The notes under the pieces are model-generated. The model did not search any database. It was not told where the DNA came from and saw only the letters and a program-made list of their open reading frames with translations. Of a stretch of DNA of 64,000 bases, positions 51,713 to 60,686 are shown piece by piece. A program made the position numbers and the translations under genes. How positions within the stretch are numbered: the stretch's first letter is position 1; every line of letters begins with the position of its first letter. Origin of the DNA: a virus; IMG/VR virus record IMGVR_UViG_3300030109_003595, positions 1 to 64,000 of that record, one strand, 5' to 3'.

Positions 51713-53953
51713 TCAGGAATGGAACACAGGGTCAATCGTTATGACCTTGATTGACTTAGGCATTATCTTCAGCATGCTCCTTATCGGTCCTTTGTCCTCA
51801 GGTATGGGCAGTGGTGCTTCTGTAATGAAGTAGTCATCAATTAGAATCTCTATGGTCTCTTTAGTACCACTACCGCCTTGTTTGACGAATGATAGGCGTA
51901 TCATGTCAGCGTCAGTGGTGTCTGTGGTGGTGTCATCGAAGTTGTCTATGCTCCTTCTCATGTTGTGGTAGAACAGCGGGTCGTCTACTATTATCTCCAT
52001 CTCCATGTCGTACTCGGTCTTGCCAGCGACGGATATGGTTGGGTTTCTAGTGCCTGCGAATGGTACTTGGTCAGTCTTTGAATCAGCGACGTTAGCACCT
52101 GTGATGGTGTAGAACTGCTGTACTCCGGTGCTGCCGTTGAGTTGGAAACTGACGACTTGACCAAGGGTAGTACCCTTGACCCTCATAGTCCCGTTGTAGA
52201 ACATGAATGGCTTCTGAGTCCTCTTGGCTATGCCGGACTCCTTCCTCTTGACCTCGGTGTTGGCCGTGTCCTCGAAGAGCCTGTGTGCGTCATACCTGTC
52301 ACCTTCTTCCGAGTCTTCCAATCTACCAGTGTCGGTGTAGCATAGAGCAGCATCGAAGTTCACTGTCATTTTTAAAGCAGCATCAGTATCGGCCTTGAGC
52401 GAGAAGTCCTTCACCTTGCATCCACGGAATACACGTGTGAGTTGCTTTGAGTCACCTGCACTACCATCCACGACCTCTGTCGCTGCTGTGCCTGCACCAA
52501 GACCTGTGTCGTTCCTCCTGATGCTGACCTCCATGGCGAAGGATGGTAGGTTGGTTCTGGAGTAGATGAGTTTCTCAACTGGATTCTGTAATGTACCGAA
52601 AGTACCAGCAGTTGAACTGGCTGTTGTGGTGAGGAGGTTCGGGCTGCCGTTAGACCCGTCAGCCATGAACCTACAGAAGTAGATGTCCATGTCTGTGTCG
52701 TGGTGGAAGTTGAAGGGGTCATCGACCCATATCTTGCTGTTGTTTATGGCGACTATCCTTCTTATCTCGGTCTTGATGGCCTTGCTTATGACGCTATCAG
52801 CGCCCTGTGCTGGCCAAGTGCCGTCGCTTGCTGTCTCCCTGTGAGTGTGCACGTCTGTGGTGTTGAACTCAGGGATTATCACATAGTCCCCTGCTGCTGG
52901 TGGCTCGTTGTCGCTCGCACCTAGTTCGCTGACGGCAGTGCCGCTGTAGGCGAAGTAGGAGTCACCGGGCGAGATATTACCGTCAGTCTCTAGGCTTGTT
53001 GAGGTACTTGTAGGGCCACACAAAGCAGATGGGCTGAAAGCGAGTGTGTCTGCTGTCGTCAACTGAACCTTAGTACCACCTTCCTCGAATCTCATTGTGC
53101 TGTCTGCTCCGCTATTGGAAACAGCAGTCAATCTACCCACGTATGTCCCGTCGCTCTTGAAGAGTGCATCACCAGCGGCGACTGTTGCAATTGCGCCGTC
53201 TAATGGAATCGCAGTAGCAGTTCCTGCTGCGATAGTGCCTTCCACTTTACCGGCTATGGCTGTGAGTGGTAGTTTGGCCACCTCGTGACCTAGCGCGTAG
53301 TAGAACCAGCGACCGTTGTGTATGTTGCACTCGAAAGAGCCACCTGTGTTGATGAACCTGCCCGGAGTCTGTACTGCTACGTCTCGACCTAGACCGACCA
53401 CGTGGTATCTCTTCAGGTCCACGACGGTCTCAGGTAGAGCCACTGTGCCTACCAGTCCAACGAACTGGTCAGTGAGAACCCTCTCGGCAGCATCATTTGC
53501 GTGACCTGCGTGAGTCATGGATGTGTCCATGCTGGGAGTCTTGAACGGTAGTATGTGCAGAGCACCTGAGTCTGACGTTATGTCACCATCGCTGTGGTCT
53601 GTCAGTAGATGGGGGGATATGGTGAGTTCGATGTCGGATTGAGCGACAATGGTGTACACCCTGCCGGATTCGCTGTAGTTGTCATTCACATCCCAAGGAC
53701 TGCCATCTAGACCGCTGAAGACGAGTTGACTGCCGACCAGCATGCCTCTTGGGAAGGCAATCTTGGCGCTTACTATCGGTGCTCCCGATGCTCCACCAGT
53801 GAACTTGATGACGCTGGTGTCCTTGATTTTGTCTCTTGCACCGGACTTGGCGATGAAGTTTACAGAGCCGAATGCATTGTGCTCTATTGTGATTCCTGAC
53901 TCGTGACCGAACGTGATTTCAGTCAGGTCTCCACGATAAACTGTTGACGGCAT
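51713..53953 (-). CDS. Large tail tube/major tail protein candidate, 746 aa
   Basis: The gene has a clear ribosome site (GAGGTGAGAG) before ATG 53953. The protein is beta-rich with strands such as KDFSLKADTDAALKMTVNF and VAVQTPGRFINTGGSFECNI, like tail-tube proteins. It is much longer than usual (150-300 aa), so extra inserted domains are likely. The order connector, neck, this gene, chaperones, tape measure matches the tail-tube position. I see no separate sheath gene, so a non-contractile tail is suggested. Major tail protein is the best call, but a multi-domain structural protein remains possible. Confidence 0.6.
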   Translation of the reverse strand: MPSTVYRGDLTEITFGHESGITIEHNAFGSVNFIAKSGARDKIKDTSVIKFTGGASGAPIVSAKIAFPRGMLVGSQLVFSGLDGSPWDVNDNYSESGRVYTIVAQSDIELTISPHLLTDHSDGDITSDSGALHILPFKTPSMDTSMTHAGHANDAAERVLTDQFVGLVGTVALPETVVDLKRYHVVGLGRDVAVQTPGRFINTGGSFECNIHNGRWFYYALGHEVAKLPLTAIAGKVEGTIAAGTATAIPLDGAIATVAAGDALFKSDGTYVGRLTAVSNSGADSTMRFEEGGTKVQLTTADTLAFSPSALCGPTSTSTSLETDGNISPGDSYFAYSGTAVSELGASDNEPPAAGDYVIIPEFNTTDVHTHRETASDGTWPAQGADSVISKAIKTEIRRIVAINNSKIWVDDPFNFHHDTDMDIYFCRFMADGSNGSPNLLTTTASSTAGTFGTLQNPVEKLIYSRTNLPSFAMEVSIRRNDTGLGAGTAATEVVDGSAGDSKQLTRVFRGCKVKDFSLKADTDAALKMTVNFDAALCYTDTGRLEDSEEGDRYDAHRLFEDTANTEVKRKESGIAKRTQKPFMFYNGTMRVKGTTLGQVVSFQLNGSTGVQQFYTITGANVADSKTDQVPFAGTRNPTISVAGKTEYDMEMEIIVDDPLFYHNMRRSIDNFDDTTTDTTDADMIRLSFVKQGGSGTKETIEILIDDYFITEAPLPIPEDKGPIRSMLKIMPKSIKVITIDPVFHS

Positions 53954-53967
53954 GGTTCTCTCTCACC

Positions 53968-54417
53968 TCATGGGATTAACTCTGCAAAGATAACAACTTC
54001 TATCTGAAAGGTCGTTCTGAACAACATTTTGCTCCTATCGGACAAATCCGTTCTCGTTTTGAACACGAGTCTGTCGTAGTTCTCGCCGTCTCCTTTGCGC
54101 TTGGTATGGATTGCTCTTCTTATCTCGTTCTCCATGAGTTGCAAGTGCTTTCTGCTTCTCATGGTTCTCGCATCCAATGTGATATTTATCCTAGTGGTAA
54201 CGAAGTCATACAATAGTTCCGGTGTCTCTTCGTTGTGTGCTGTCTCGAAGACCATGATATAGTCGTGGTTCTTCATGTCCAGCCTCTTTCCACGCTCTGG
54301 TCCTACATCGGCTATGTCTATGATGATAGGCTTGTAGTTGCCCGTATTACCCCTGTTCCAATTGTCTTTCAGGACAGCGAGAACAGCGTCTATGCCCTCT
54401 AGGAAGGTTGCTACCAT
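53968..54417 (-). CDS. Tail terminator/neck-like protein, 149 aa
   Basis: An N-terminal helix (FLEGIDAVLAVLKDNWNR) is followed by alternating strands and a helix (KPIIIDIADV, DYIMVFET, HLQLMENEIRRAI). This alpha/beta order and size fit neck or terminator proteins that close the tail tube. It overlaps the upstream 113 aa gene by one base and precedes the tube candidate, the expected position. I see no single diagnostic motif. Confidence 0.55.
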   Translation of the reverse strand: MVATFLEGIDAVLAVLKDNWNRGNTGNYKPIIIDIADVGPERGKRLDMKNHDYIMVFETAHNEETPELLYDFVTTRINITLDARTMRSRKHLQLMENEIRRAIHTKRKGDGENYDRLVFKTRTDLSDRSKMLFRTTFQIEVVIFAELIP

Positions 54418-54758
54418 CAGTTCTTCACCTCGGCAATCGGTAGCAGTTTGCCACCTCTGTAGTTGAAGTTGTGCTCCCTCATCTCAGGGTTTCCCTCTGT
54501 GAGCATCCTCTCATCCACTCTCTTCATCACCTTGTCTATGATTTCCTGTGATGCTGGTAGACCTGTCTTGGTCACTGTGATTAGACCCTCGTCGTTGGTC
54601 AGACCCTCGGACATCATCTCCTCCCTCTCCTTCCTCGTTCTGAGGTTGGATGGGTTTTTTGTGAAGTAGTTTAGTAGTTCTGATTGGTTCGCTATGTTCT
54701 CAGAAAAGGTGTCCCTGATTCTACCACGCATCTCATCTCCTGAATCGTACTTGGTCAT
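54417..54758 (-). CDS. Small neck/head-tail protein, 113 aa
   Basis: ATG at 54758 is in an ATGA overlap with the connector gene. The protein is charged and mostly helical in the first 60 residues (RIRDTFSENIANQSELLN; RKEREEMMSEG) with a basic loop near the C-terminus. It lies between the connector and the terminator-like gene, so a head-tail joining role is likely. No family was recognised. Confidence 0.5.
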   Translation of the reverse strand: MTKYDSGDEMRGRIRDTFSENIANQSELLNYFTKNPSNLRTRKEREEMMSEGLTNDEGLITVTKTGLPASQEIIDKVMKRVDERMLTEGNPEMREHNFNYRGGKLLPIAEVKN

Positions 54759-56398
54759 AGGAAACTTACCACCTCTTTGTAGCGTGGAATGGTGTTTTCG
54801 ATGTCCATTTTGTACATCTGTATCTTGGATGCGAGGTCTACGTTCTGTGTTCCCTCAGGTATGAGAACGCTCCTGTCATCGCTCATGAGTAGGTCTATGG
54901 CTACCATCTTGGTGCACATGTCCTCTATCGCCTTCTCAAGATACCTCTCTCCGTAGATGTAGGATGCCTTGACTGCGTTCCACTCGAAGAACGGGTATGA
55001 GTTGTTGAAGTATATGATTCCCATCTCAGGGTCTAGCCAGAAGTCACGTAGCCTACCACCGTCTCCAGTGCTCCCCTGTAGGTCAACATCCATTTTATGC
55101 TGAGTGATGGTGAGTCCATTCAAGTCGTCTACTGAAGAACCTACAACAGAGGAACAACCAGTGAATGTACCATGTGAAGTCACATTCCCATTAGCATCGA
55201 GTACGTTTGAGGTCTTACCAGTATATCTGATAACCGTATCACCAACGGATAAGACACCAGAATCTACGAAATCGGATGTTGTGTTTTTTGTTGTTGCATT
55301 ACCGTCACCATCGACCGTATGTACAGTTAGTACGCTAGTCGTAGCATTATTGACAACAGCAGTATTGCTGATTGCTGCATCTATAGTCACATTGGAATTA
55401 GTGGATGCTATTGTGCACGTTTCACCCCCCTTTATCGGTCTCATGCTGGTTATCTTTACAATACCACTGCCTAAATCGGCGTTTGCTGTAGCGAGGAACT
55501 CGTTGTTCACTGCTACGTTGGCAGTGCTTCCCTCTAATGTGAAAGCGGGTGAGAAGTCCACTCCTGCTTTCCCTACTCTATCCTCCTTGTTGATTAGGTC
55601 AGCGAGGTTCTGCGCTGTGGTTATCTTATCGAAGTCTGCTCTCCACTGATTGGATGCAGTGCCCATAGTCAAAGTGACAGTGGATGCAGTGCTGTTTCCG
55701 GGGCATAGAACGATAGAGCCTGATAGGGAGTTTACGCTATCGGGTATGACTATGCGTCCTTCTGCTGCACCAATCTCCCTGTAGTCATCTCCCTGCCATA
55801 GTTCAAGACGAAGTATCTGCTGCACATTCCTGTATAGAAGAGGGGTAGTACCCACGTAATCCGTGTAGTATCTTCGCCTGTATGGTTTGTATGTGTCGAA
55901 GTTGATGTACTCGGCAGTGACTAGGTTGGGTCTCCATGAGTTGTGTGTCATGTTGTCTATCTTGTCCTGCATGCGTCTGATGATGGCATCCACCTTGTCC
56001 TTGGTCAACCCTCGTGTCCTGCCGTTGGTGAATGCTGCCTTGTTCTGCACGTAGCCGTTGTCCGTAGTCTCATAGAGACCGGGATTGATTGCTGAGGAGA
56101 ATGCCAGTTTGACACCACTGGCCGTTGATGTAATTGCAGTGATGTCCCTATCTATCCCCATAGGGTCTGCATCTGAGTATAGTAGAAGAGTGTCACCGAC
56201 TGAGAAACCGATGTTCCTGTAATCTGCCCCTGTCACGAATACGGCGTTAGCCTCTGCATTGGCTGACATCAAGACTGCTTCTTGTGGTCCTATATCAAGT
56301 AGGTCTGCAACTTTCTGTGCTGTGGTGTATACAATCGCAGTGGGGTCAAGAGGCCTTGTCTCTGCCTCACCGGGACTGAACACCTGTGGCATTACCAC
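54755..56398 (-). CDS. Head-tail connector/adaptor-like protein, 547 aa
   Basis: The N-terminal TAQKVADLLDI and the C-terminal AIEDMCTKMVAIDLLMSDD match the first and last helices of phage head-tail adaptor proteins (gp6-like), with about 380 residues of beta-rich inserted sequence between them. Ordinary adaptors are 100-200 aa, so this is expanded. The start overlaps the upstream zinc-ribbon gene by seven bases. ATG at 56398 or 56392 could serve. The position right after capsid genes agrees with the call. Confidence 0.6.
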   Translation of the reverse strand: MVMPQVFSPGEAETRPLDPTAIVYTTAQKVADLLDIGPQEAVLMSANAEANAVFVTGADYRNIGFSVGDTLLLYSDADPMGIDRDITAITSTASGVKLAFSSAINPGLYETTDNGYVQNKAAFTNGRTRGLTKDKVDAIIRRMQDKIDNMTHNSWRPNLVTAEYINFDTYKPYRRRYYTDYVGTTPLLYRNVQQILRLELWQGDDYREIGAAEGRIVIPDSVNSLSGSIVLCPGNSTASTVTLTMGTASNQWRADFDKITTAQNLADLINKEDRVGKAGVDFSPAFTLEGSTANVAVNNEFLATANADLGSGIVKITSMRPIKGGETCTIASTNSNVTIDAAISNTAVVNNATTSVLTVHTVDGDGNATTKNTTSDFVDSGVLSVGDTVIRYTGKTSNVLDANGNVTSHGTFTGCSSVVGSSVDDLNGLTITQHKMDVDLQGSTGDGGRLRDFWLDPEMGIIYFNNSYPFFEWNAVKASYIYGERYLEKAIEDMCTKMVAIDLLMSDDRSVLIPEGTQNVDLASKIQMYKMDIENTIPRYKEVVSFL

Positions 56399-56691
56399 CG
56401 AGCCTCCTCATCTCTGTGGCCCATGTTGTACTCCATTGGTTTCTTGCATGAACTGCACTTCTCCACGAACATGAAGTGAAGGAGACCACAATGCTTGCAC
56501 CGTGTGCCCGCACCTATGTTGAGTATGTCGCTTATGTCTTCGACTCTCTTGTTCTGCTTGCTGACAGTGCCTGCCAGAGGTTTGTCGGTATTGAATACCG
56601 AGCCAGTTCCAAGAGTCTCTGCTAGTTTGACGTTCTGCTTCTGTGCACGTTCTATGTCGCTGAGTTCAAGAGTTTGTATATCGAAACCCAT
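56392..56691 (-). CDS. Zinc-ribbon protein in the structural operon, 99 aa
   Basis: The C-terminal part holds CKHC and CSSC pairs separated by a hydrophobic turn (GLLHFMFVEK), a typical zinc ribbon. The N-terminal 60 residues are charged and helical. The start at 56691 follows GAGGGATATGA. A zinc-ribbon protein between capsid and connector genes is unusual in tailed viruses. It may be a scaffold or transcription factor, but its role is unknown. Confidence 0.65.
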   Translation of the reverse strand: MGFDIQTLELSDIERAQKQNVKLAETLGTGSVFNTDKPLAGTVSKQNKRVEDISDILNIGAGTRCKHCGLLHFMFVEKCSSCKKPMEYNMGHRDEEARW

Positions 56692-56706
56692 TCATATCCC
56701 TCACCA

Positions 56707-56880
56707 TCAACTCGTTGTCACAAATATATACACGTTACCCAGAATCGTATGCGGGTCAACTGCCACAGGTGCGTTAGAACCTATAGCAGCAACCACTGCG
56801 TTCTGCATCGTCGTCTTCGCACTACTGCTGTTGAAGTCAGTAGGGGCGAACGGTCCAAGTATCGTAAGTGTCTTTGCCAT
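56707..56880 (-). CDS. Small structural-cluster protein, 57 aa
   Basis: ATG at 56880 and TGA at 56707-56709 lie between two genes of the same strand. The protein is small and beta-like (TLTILGPFAPTDF, then AVVAAIGSNAPVAVDP), rich in Ala, Val and Thr. Comparable small beta-proteins lie on both sides of it, suggesting a family of virion surface or cement proteins. The space would otherwise be empty, which supports the call. Confidence 0.6.
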   Translation of the reverse strand: MAKTLTILGPFAPTDFNSSSAKTTMQNAVVAAIGSNAPVAVDPHTILGNVYIFVTTS

Positions 56881-56893
56881 CTAGGTCACCGCC

Positions 56894-57157
56894 TCAATTG
56901 CGGAAACCTATGCCAATGAATCTTCCGCCTAGGGATGCGCTCTCACTAAAGTGCAGGGTAGTGCCGTTTGCACCAATTGCTACCGGGTTTGCTTCCTCAG
57001 TCGGGTCGTTGTCTCCGCCTACTACTATTACATCGCCGTAAACTAGACTAGCCAAGTGTCCTGAGAAGTCTATGCTTGTATCGCCGTCTGCAAAAGTGCC
57101 TGTCACTAACACTAGGTTTCCTATTATCGTTGGTCTTGGGTCAAATGCTATTGCCAT
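56894..57157 (-). CDS. Small beta-rich capsid-associated protein, 87 aa
   Basis: The ATG at 57157 has a good ribosome site (GGAGGAATAAGAAA). The sequence (LVLVTGTFADGDTSIDFSG, then GDVIVVGGDN) predicts an all-beta domain of about 85 residues with an acidic surface. It lies three genes after the major capsid gene. It is probably a decoration or minor capsid protein. The family is unknown. Confidence 0.6.
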   Translation of the reverse strand: MAIAFDPRPTIIGNLVLVTGTFADGDTSIDFSGHLASLVYGDVIVVGGDNDPTEEANPVAIGANGTTLHFSESASLGGRFIGIGFRN

Positions 57158-57161
57158 TTTC

Positions 57162-57584
57162 TTATTCCTCCATTATTGTTTCTGTTGCCGTCTCTTCGAC
57201 CGCTTCCTCAACCACTTCTTCCACAACTGGCTCTTCGGCTATCTCTTCGACAACCGGCTCAGGTGCGGGTGGGTTTAGAATTGTATCGACTTGTGCTAGT
57301 AGTTGAGTCTTGGTTTGGTAGACCCTACCGACAGTTCCGCCGTTTGCTCTTACCCAGTCTATGATGTCGGCTCTGCGCCATCCATCATCTGGTAGACCGT
57401 CGTTACCAGCATCGGTGGTGAGGGGTTCGTCTCCCTCAAGTGCCCACCTTTCTGCTGGTAATCTGTTTCTCCACTGGTCTATCCATGCTTGGGATTTTTC
57501 CTGCGAAACCATCCTAACGAACTCAGGCCCACCATCAGGAGCAAGTCTCCTGTGGTGTGGTCCGAGAAAAGTTACGGTTGGCAA
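57162..57584 (-). CDS. Protein with HeH/LEM-like helical domain and acidic tail, 140 aa
   Basis: Translation appears to begin at a TTG (57584) preceded by GAGGTGG at normal spacing; there is no nearby in-frame ATG. Residues 75-105 contain GWRRADIIDWVRANGGTVGR and a following helix, a helix-extension-helix (SAP/LEM-like) pattern that can bind nucleic acid. The last 30 residues are very acidic (VEE repeats). With the SAP-domain gene at 51070 it makes two nucleic-acid-binding acidic proteins in the structural operon. Confidence 0.55.
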   Translation of the reverse strand: MPTVTFLGPHHRRLAPDGGPEFVRMVSQEKSQAWIDQWRNRLPAERWALEGDEPLTTDAGNDGLPDDGWRRADIIDWVRANGGTVGRVYQTKTQLLAQVDTILNPPAPEPVVEEIAEEPVVEEVVEEAVEETATETIMEE

Positions 57585-57595
57585 CTGAAACCACC

Positions 57596-58072
57596 TCAGC
57601 CTACAATTAATGTTAGGTAAACGAAGTCGTTTGCGTGTCCAACGGTGAATGTTAGTTCACCAGTCTCGTGAGCGACTGCTGTCACTTGTGCTGCAAGAGA
57701 CTCGTCACTGTCGGTCTCGTTGGTGTAGTTCATTAGGGCGTAGATTCTGCTGAAGTCGCCGTTGTATGCGTTCACTGCGAACTTAGCCGTGGTTGCCGTT
57801 GCTCTGCATCTTACGGAAATCATCCTCAATCCTGAGACTGGTACGTTAGTCCCGGCAGTGTTCGTTGCTCCGAAAGCATCCAGAGTACCGGGGTATCCTG
57901 ATGTTCCTGCAACGAATGCTGCTCCACCTGCGCTTTGCCACGCGGTGTTGTCTGCTAGTCCTGCGCCGTCAACTTCAGGAGAGCCTACTGCTCCACCTGA
58001 GTTTCCACCCATAGGTATGTCTAGGTACGTCGTTATTGTGTCTATTGCTGTGTGTGCTGTTACTGTTGCCAT
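57596..58072 (-). CDS. Capsid-associated (decoration-like) protein, 158 aa
   Basis: It is the first gene after the major capsid protein, separated by 34 bases containing two GGAGATAA repeats and the ribosome site AAGGTGAAAAA. The protein is all-beta (FAVNAYNGDFSRIYALMNYT), rich in Ala, Gly and Thr, with an N-terminal helical arm. Position and type suit a decoration or cement protein binding the HK97-fold shell. A second minor capsid subunit is an alternative. Confidence 0.65.
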   Translation of the reverse strand: MATVTAHTAIDTITTYLDIPMGGNSGGAVGSPEVDGAGLADNTAWQSAGGAAFVAGTSGYPGTLDAFGATNTAGTNVPVSGLRMISVRCRATATTAKFAVNAYNGDFSRIYALMNYTNETDSDESLAAQVTAVAHETGELTFTVGHANDFVYLTLIVG

Positions 58073-58106
58073 TTTTTCACCTTCTTATCTCCATTTATCT
58101 CCAGAC

Positions 58107-59249
58107 TCACTTAAGGTCTCTGATGCTCCCTTGTCCTCCGAAGAAAGTGGTCCAAAGTTCTCCCATGGTCCTGTACATTCCCTCTTGTCCTAGTCTGTTG
58201 ATTGCGAATGGGTCACCAGTCTCAATTCCACTCTCATAGTATTGTGTTGGTATCGCCGTACTGAAGTACATGTAATCAGTGTCTAGGAAGTACATCCTGC
58301 TGATTGTATCTGATGCTACGTCTTTGGAAGGAATGATTGGGACTCCGTTGTAGGTTGCTACTACGAATCCGGCTTCCATTCCGGGTACACCCTTGACACC
58401 GTTGTAGGTTGGGGTGACTCTCTTCTCTTCCATGAATCTCTGTTGGGACTGTAGCAGTTGCTGTAGTCTCATTAGAGTGTCGTATCCAGTTAGAATGACC
58501 TTGGGGTTTCCACCACGTACCCAGATTTTCTGGAATAGGTCGTCTAGTTGGTCTAGGCTTAGAACCCTGTCAGTTGCGCTGGTGTGAGCGTTAGCCTCAG
58601 CATATCCCCAGCCGTTGGTAGTTGCGCTTCTGTCGATGGAGTAGATGTCCTCATCGTGGTCATCGTAGTGAGTACCGCCAGCGGTCATCACGCTCGTGTC
58701 ACCGATAGTCACTCTGTCGAGAGACTCGAAGTTGTTGCCAGCCCTAGATGATACGTCTGCTAGAAGCATCTTGTTAGTCATCTCTGCGTGGTGCTTGCCC
58801 ATCTCTTCTTTCAGGACTGAGCGTATGTCGCCCATTCCGTCATCCTTGTCAGCAAGGAAGATAGCAGTCTCGGACATGTCGAACGTGTGAACGACTGTCT
58901 TTGGCTTTGCAGCCACGTGCTCGAACTTTGGCTTCACTGTGTCTGGTAGTGCTGCGTTCTCTGCAACTCCGCCGTGTATTGCACCTGAGTTAGGCTTGTC
59001 AGTTAGAACTCTCCATCCTGACCTGTCCCAAGGTCTCTTCGGTAGTATGCTGAATGCGTTGAACTCTTGGTTCATCTGCGACCATACTTTGCGTCCGTAG
59101 ATTGCATTGTATGTTCCAGCGGTTGAAGAGAGCATTGGTGCATCTGCTTTCAATAGTTCACTACCGGAGTAGGAGTAACCCATTGAGTTACCTGCTCCAT
59201 AGTAGTATCTTTCCATATCTGTTATTGTTCTTACGTAGTTTCTTGCCAT
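58107..59249 (-). CDS. Major capsid protein, HK97 fold
   Basis: The order protease, capsid, small structural genes is standard. The 380 aa protein begins with an extended arm, then a typical core with DMSETAIFLADKDDGMGDI, EEMGKHHAEMTNKMLL, a long central helix region (LSLDQLDDLFQKIW), VILTGYDTLMRL, and an end of TGDPFAINRLGQEGMYR, as in HK97-type capsids. It has a ribosome site (AGGAGTG) before the ATG. It forms the icosahedral shell. There is no sign of truncation. Confidence 0.9.
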   Translation of the reverse strand: MARNYVRTITDMERYYYGAGNSMGYSYSGSELLKADAPMLSSTAGTYNAIYGRKVWSQMNQEFNAFSILPKRPWDRSGWRVLTDKPNSGAIHGGVAENAALPDTVKPKFEHVAAKPKTVVHTFDMSETAIFLADKDDGMGDIRSVLKEEMGKHHAEMTNKMLLADVSSRAGNNFESLDRVTIGDTSVMTAGGTHYDDHDEDIYSIDRSATTNGWGYAEANAHTSATDRVLSLDQLDDLFQKIWVRGGNPKVILTGYDTLMRLQQLLQSQQRFMEEKRVTPTYNGVKGVPGMEAGFVVATYNGVPIIPSKDVASDTISRMYFLDTDYMYFSTAIPTQYYESGIETGDPFAINRLGQEGMYRTMGELWTTFFGGQGSIRDLK

Positions 59250-59251
59250 TC

Positions 59252-60130
59252 TTAATCACTCCTGAAGGTGCTGTTTGCGAGGTTATGTACCTCTTCCCAA
59301 CTCATTGTTGCGAGTTCCTCAGTCGAAGGGATTTCGACGGTTGGAAGGGATGCTTCTGATTTTGCGATAGTAGAACCGGACTCAACTGAGCCGATGCTGT
59401 CGATGCGCTCTGATAGAGAGGCTAGGGACTTCTCGATAGCGGCTAGTGGGCTGCGAGCATCGAATGCTGCTGCTTCTGCCTTTGCTATTTCCTGTTGTCT
59501 CTCGGAAGCGAAGCGACTGGAGAAGTGGTTCTCTAGGCTTCCCTTGAACTCCTGCTCTAGTGCTGCTGCTTTGTAGACCTCGTATGCTGCCTCGATATCT
59601 GAGTCAGACACTCTGTCTGCTGTTAGGAAGTCAGACTTCTCTAGTGTGGATTTCTTGCCTTTTCCACCAGAGCCAAAGTTGGCCTTGGGTACTTCTGGCT
59701 TTCCGTCTACGGTTTCCCTCTTTGGTGCTTGTCCACCAAACCTTACTGCTCCGTCTCCAATTTCTTCTGGGGTAGAACCAAGGTTTGCCTTGTTGACATC
59801 ATCGAAGTGTGTTCGTGCGGCAACTGTGTCCACACCTGCACTCTTCAGAGTGTCTTCCATCCAATTCAGGTACTCAGAGGAGATAACGTCAGAGTATTGT
59901 GATTTTTCGACATCTTCGTCTTTTTCATCATCTTTCATGGCTTCTTTCTTGTCACCATACAATTTCTCTTGGTCGTCTTTCTCATCGCCGTCGTCGTCGT
60001 TCTTCTTGCCTTGCATATGTTCTTTCAAGCCCGGTGGCATTTCCCCTTTCTCCATAGAGTCGAGACGGCCTTCCAGACGTGACAGTACATCTGTCATTTG
60101 CGTCATTACATCGTTTTCTGTTTCTGTCAT
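59252..60130 (-). CDS. Nested scaffold protein from internal start, about 292 aa
   Basis: At 60130-60128 an ATG is in frame with the protease (codon 177), preceded on the - strand by AAGGTGAAAAAA, almost identical to the site before the decoration-like gene at 58072 (AAGGTGAAAAA). The upstream protease domain ends just before it. Lambda C/Nu3 uses the same nested plan, with a separate scaffold made from the end of the protease gene. Translation from here would give a scaffold without protease. Confidence 0.55.
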   Translation of the reverse strand: MTETENDVMTQMTDVLSRLEGRLDSMEKGEMPPGLKEHMQGKKNDDDGDEKDDQEKLYGDKKEAMKDDEKDEDVEKSQYSDVISSEYLNWMEDTLKSAGVDTVAARTHFDDVNKANLGSTPEEIGDGAVRFGGQAPKRETVDGKPEVPKANFGSGGKGKKSTLEKSDFLTADRVSDSDIEAAYEVYKAAALEQEFKGSLENHFSSRFASERQQEIAKAEAAAFDARSPLAAIEKSLASLSERIDSIGSVESGSTIAKSEASLPTVEIPSTEELATMSWEEVHNLANSTFRSD

Positions 60131-60658
60131 TTTTTTCACCTTATTTTTATCTTCTTTTAATATCCTAAATGTTGCTTCTGGATTGATTCCTTTCTCACAA
60201 ATTGTGATTTCGTGTAGTTCAAGTTTGCTGATTTCTTGGTAGTCTCCATGTACTGGGTCTGATTTTCTGACTCGTTTGAATGCCTGTCCTCCGATACTAA
60301 AGCCTCTTAATGCTCCTTTTCGTATCTCGGCAGCGACTTCCTTTGCTTTTTCGATGTCGTCTCGTAATTCTACAACTACAAACATTCCGACATCATCAAC
60401 TTCGCTTTTCCACAACCTCCCTTCACTATCTGTATAATTAGGAATTACTTCACCCACTTGAATGTTAGAATGCGCTAATTGCACGTTTCTGTATCTGTGG
60501 TCCTCCATGTATTTCTTGAATGCGCCTTTCAATGCTTCTTTCGTAATTTTGTCTCCTTGCTTGTCAACTACTTCTACGCTAGCATACCCGGCAACAACGA
60601 GGTCTCCACCCTTGATGAGTGTAATTCCAGACTGAGGTTGTCGCAATGGGGATAGCAC
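59252..60658 (-). CDS. Prohead protease fused to scaffold, 468 aa
   Basis: Residues 15-170 are an S78-type prohead protease: H63 (QLAHSN), S121 (RGFSIGG) and an acidic/His patch (LELHEITICEKGINPE). This enzyme removes scaffold and matures the capsid. The rest (177-468) is helical, charged scaffold with a long coiled-coil region (RLEGRLDSMEK) and an acidic linker. It starts at a GTG (60658), which no nearby ATG can replace. A TATA-like element 29-36 bases before it suggests a leaderless message. The scaffold part also has its own in-frame start at 60130. It ends two bases before the capsid start. Confidence 0.85.
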   Translation of the reverse strand: MLSPLRQPQSGITLIKGGDLVVAGYASVEVVDKQGDKITKEALKGAFKKYMEDHRYRNVQLAHSNIQVGEVIPNYTDSEGRLWKSEVDDVGMFVVVELRDDIEKAKEVAAEIRKGALRGFSIGGQAFKRVRKSDPVHGDYQEISKLELHEITICEKGINPEATFRILKEDKNKVKKMTETENDVMTQMTDVLSRLEGRLDSMEKGEMPPGLKEHMQGKKNDDDGDEKDDQEKLYGDKKEAMKDDEKDEDVEKSQYSDVISSEYLNWMEDTLKSAGVDTVAARTHFDDVNKANLGSTPEEIGDGAVRFGGQAPKRETVDGKPEVPKANFGSGGKGKKSTLEKSDFLTADRVSDSDIEAAYEVYKAAALEQEFKGSLENHFSSRFASERQQEIAKAEAAAFDARSPLAAIEKSLASLSERIDSIGSVESGSTIAKSEASLPTVEIPSTEELATMSWEEVHNLANSTFRSD

Positions 60659-60686
60659 ACTGACCCAGAGTTACTGTGTCATACTA

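Noticed and set aside
51713-53953. Tail sheath protein
   Set aside because: The protein is beta-rich with tube-like segments, but I see no sheath signature and no separate tube gene beside it, so contractile tail is not supported.
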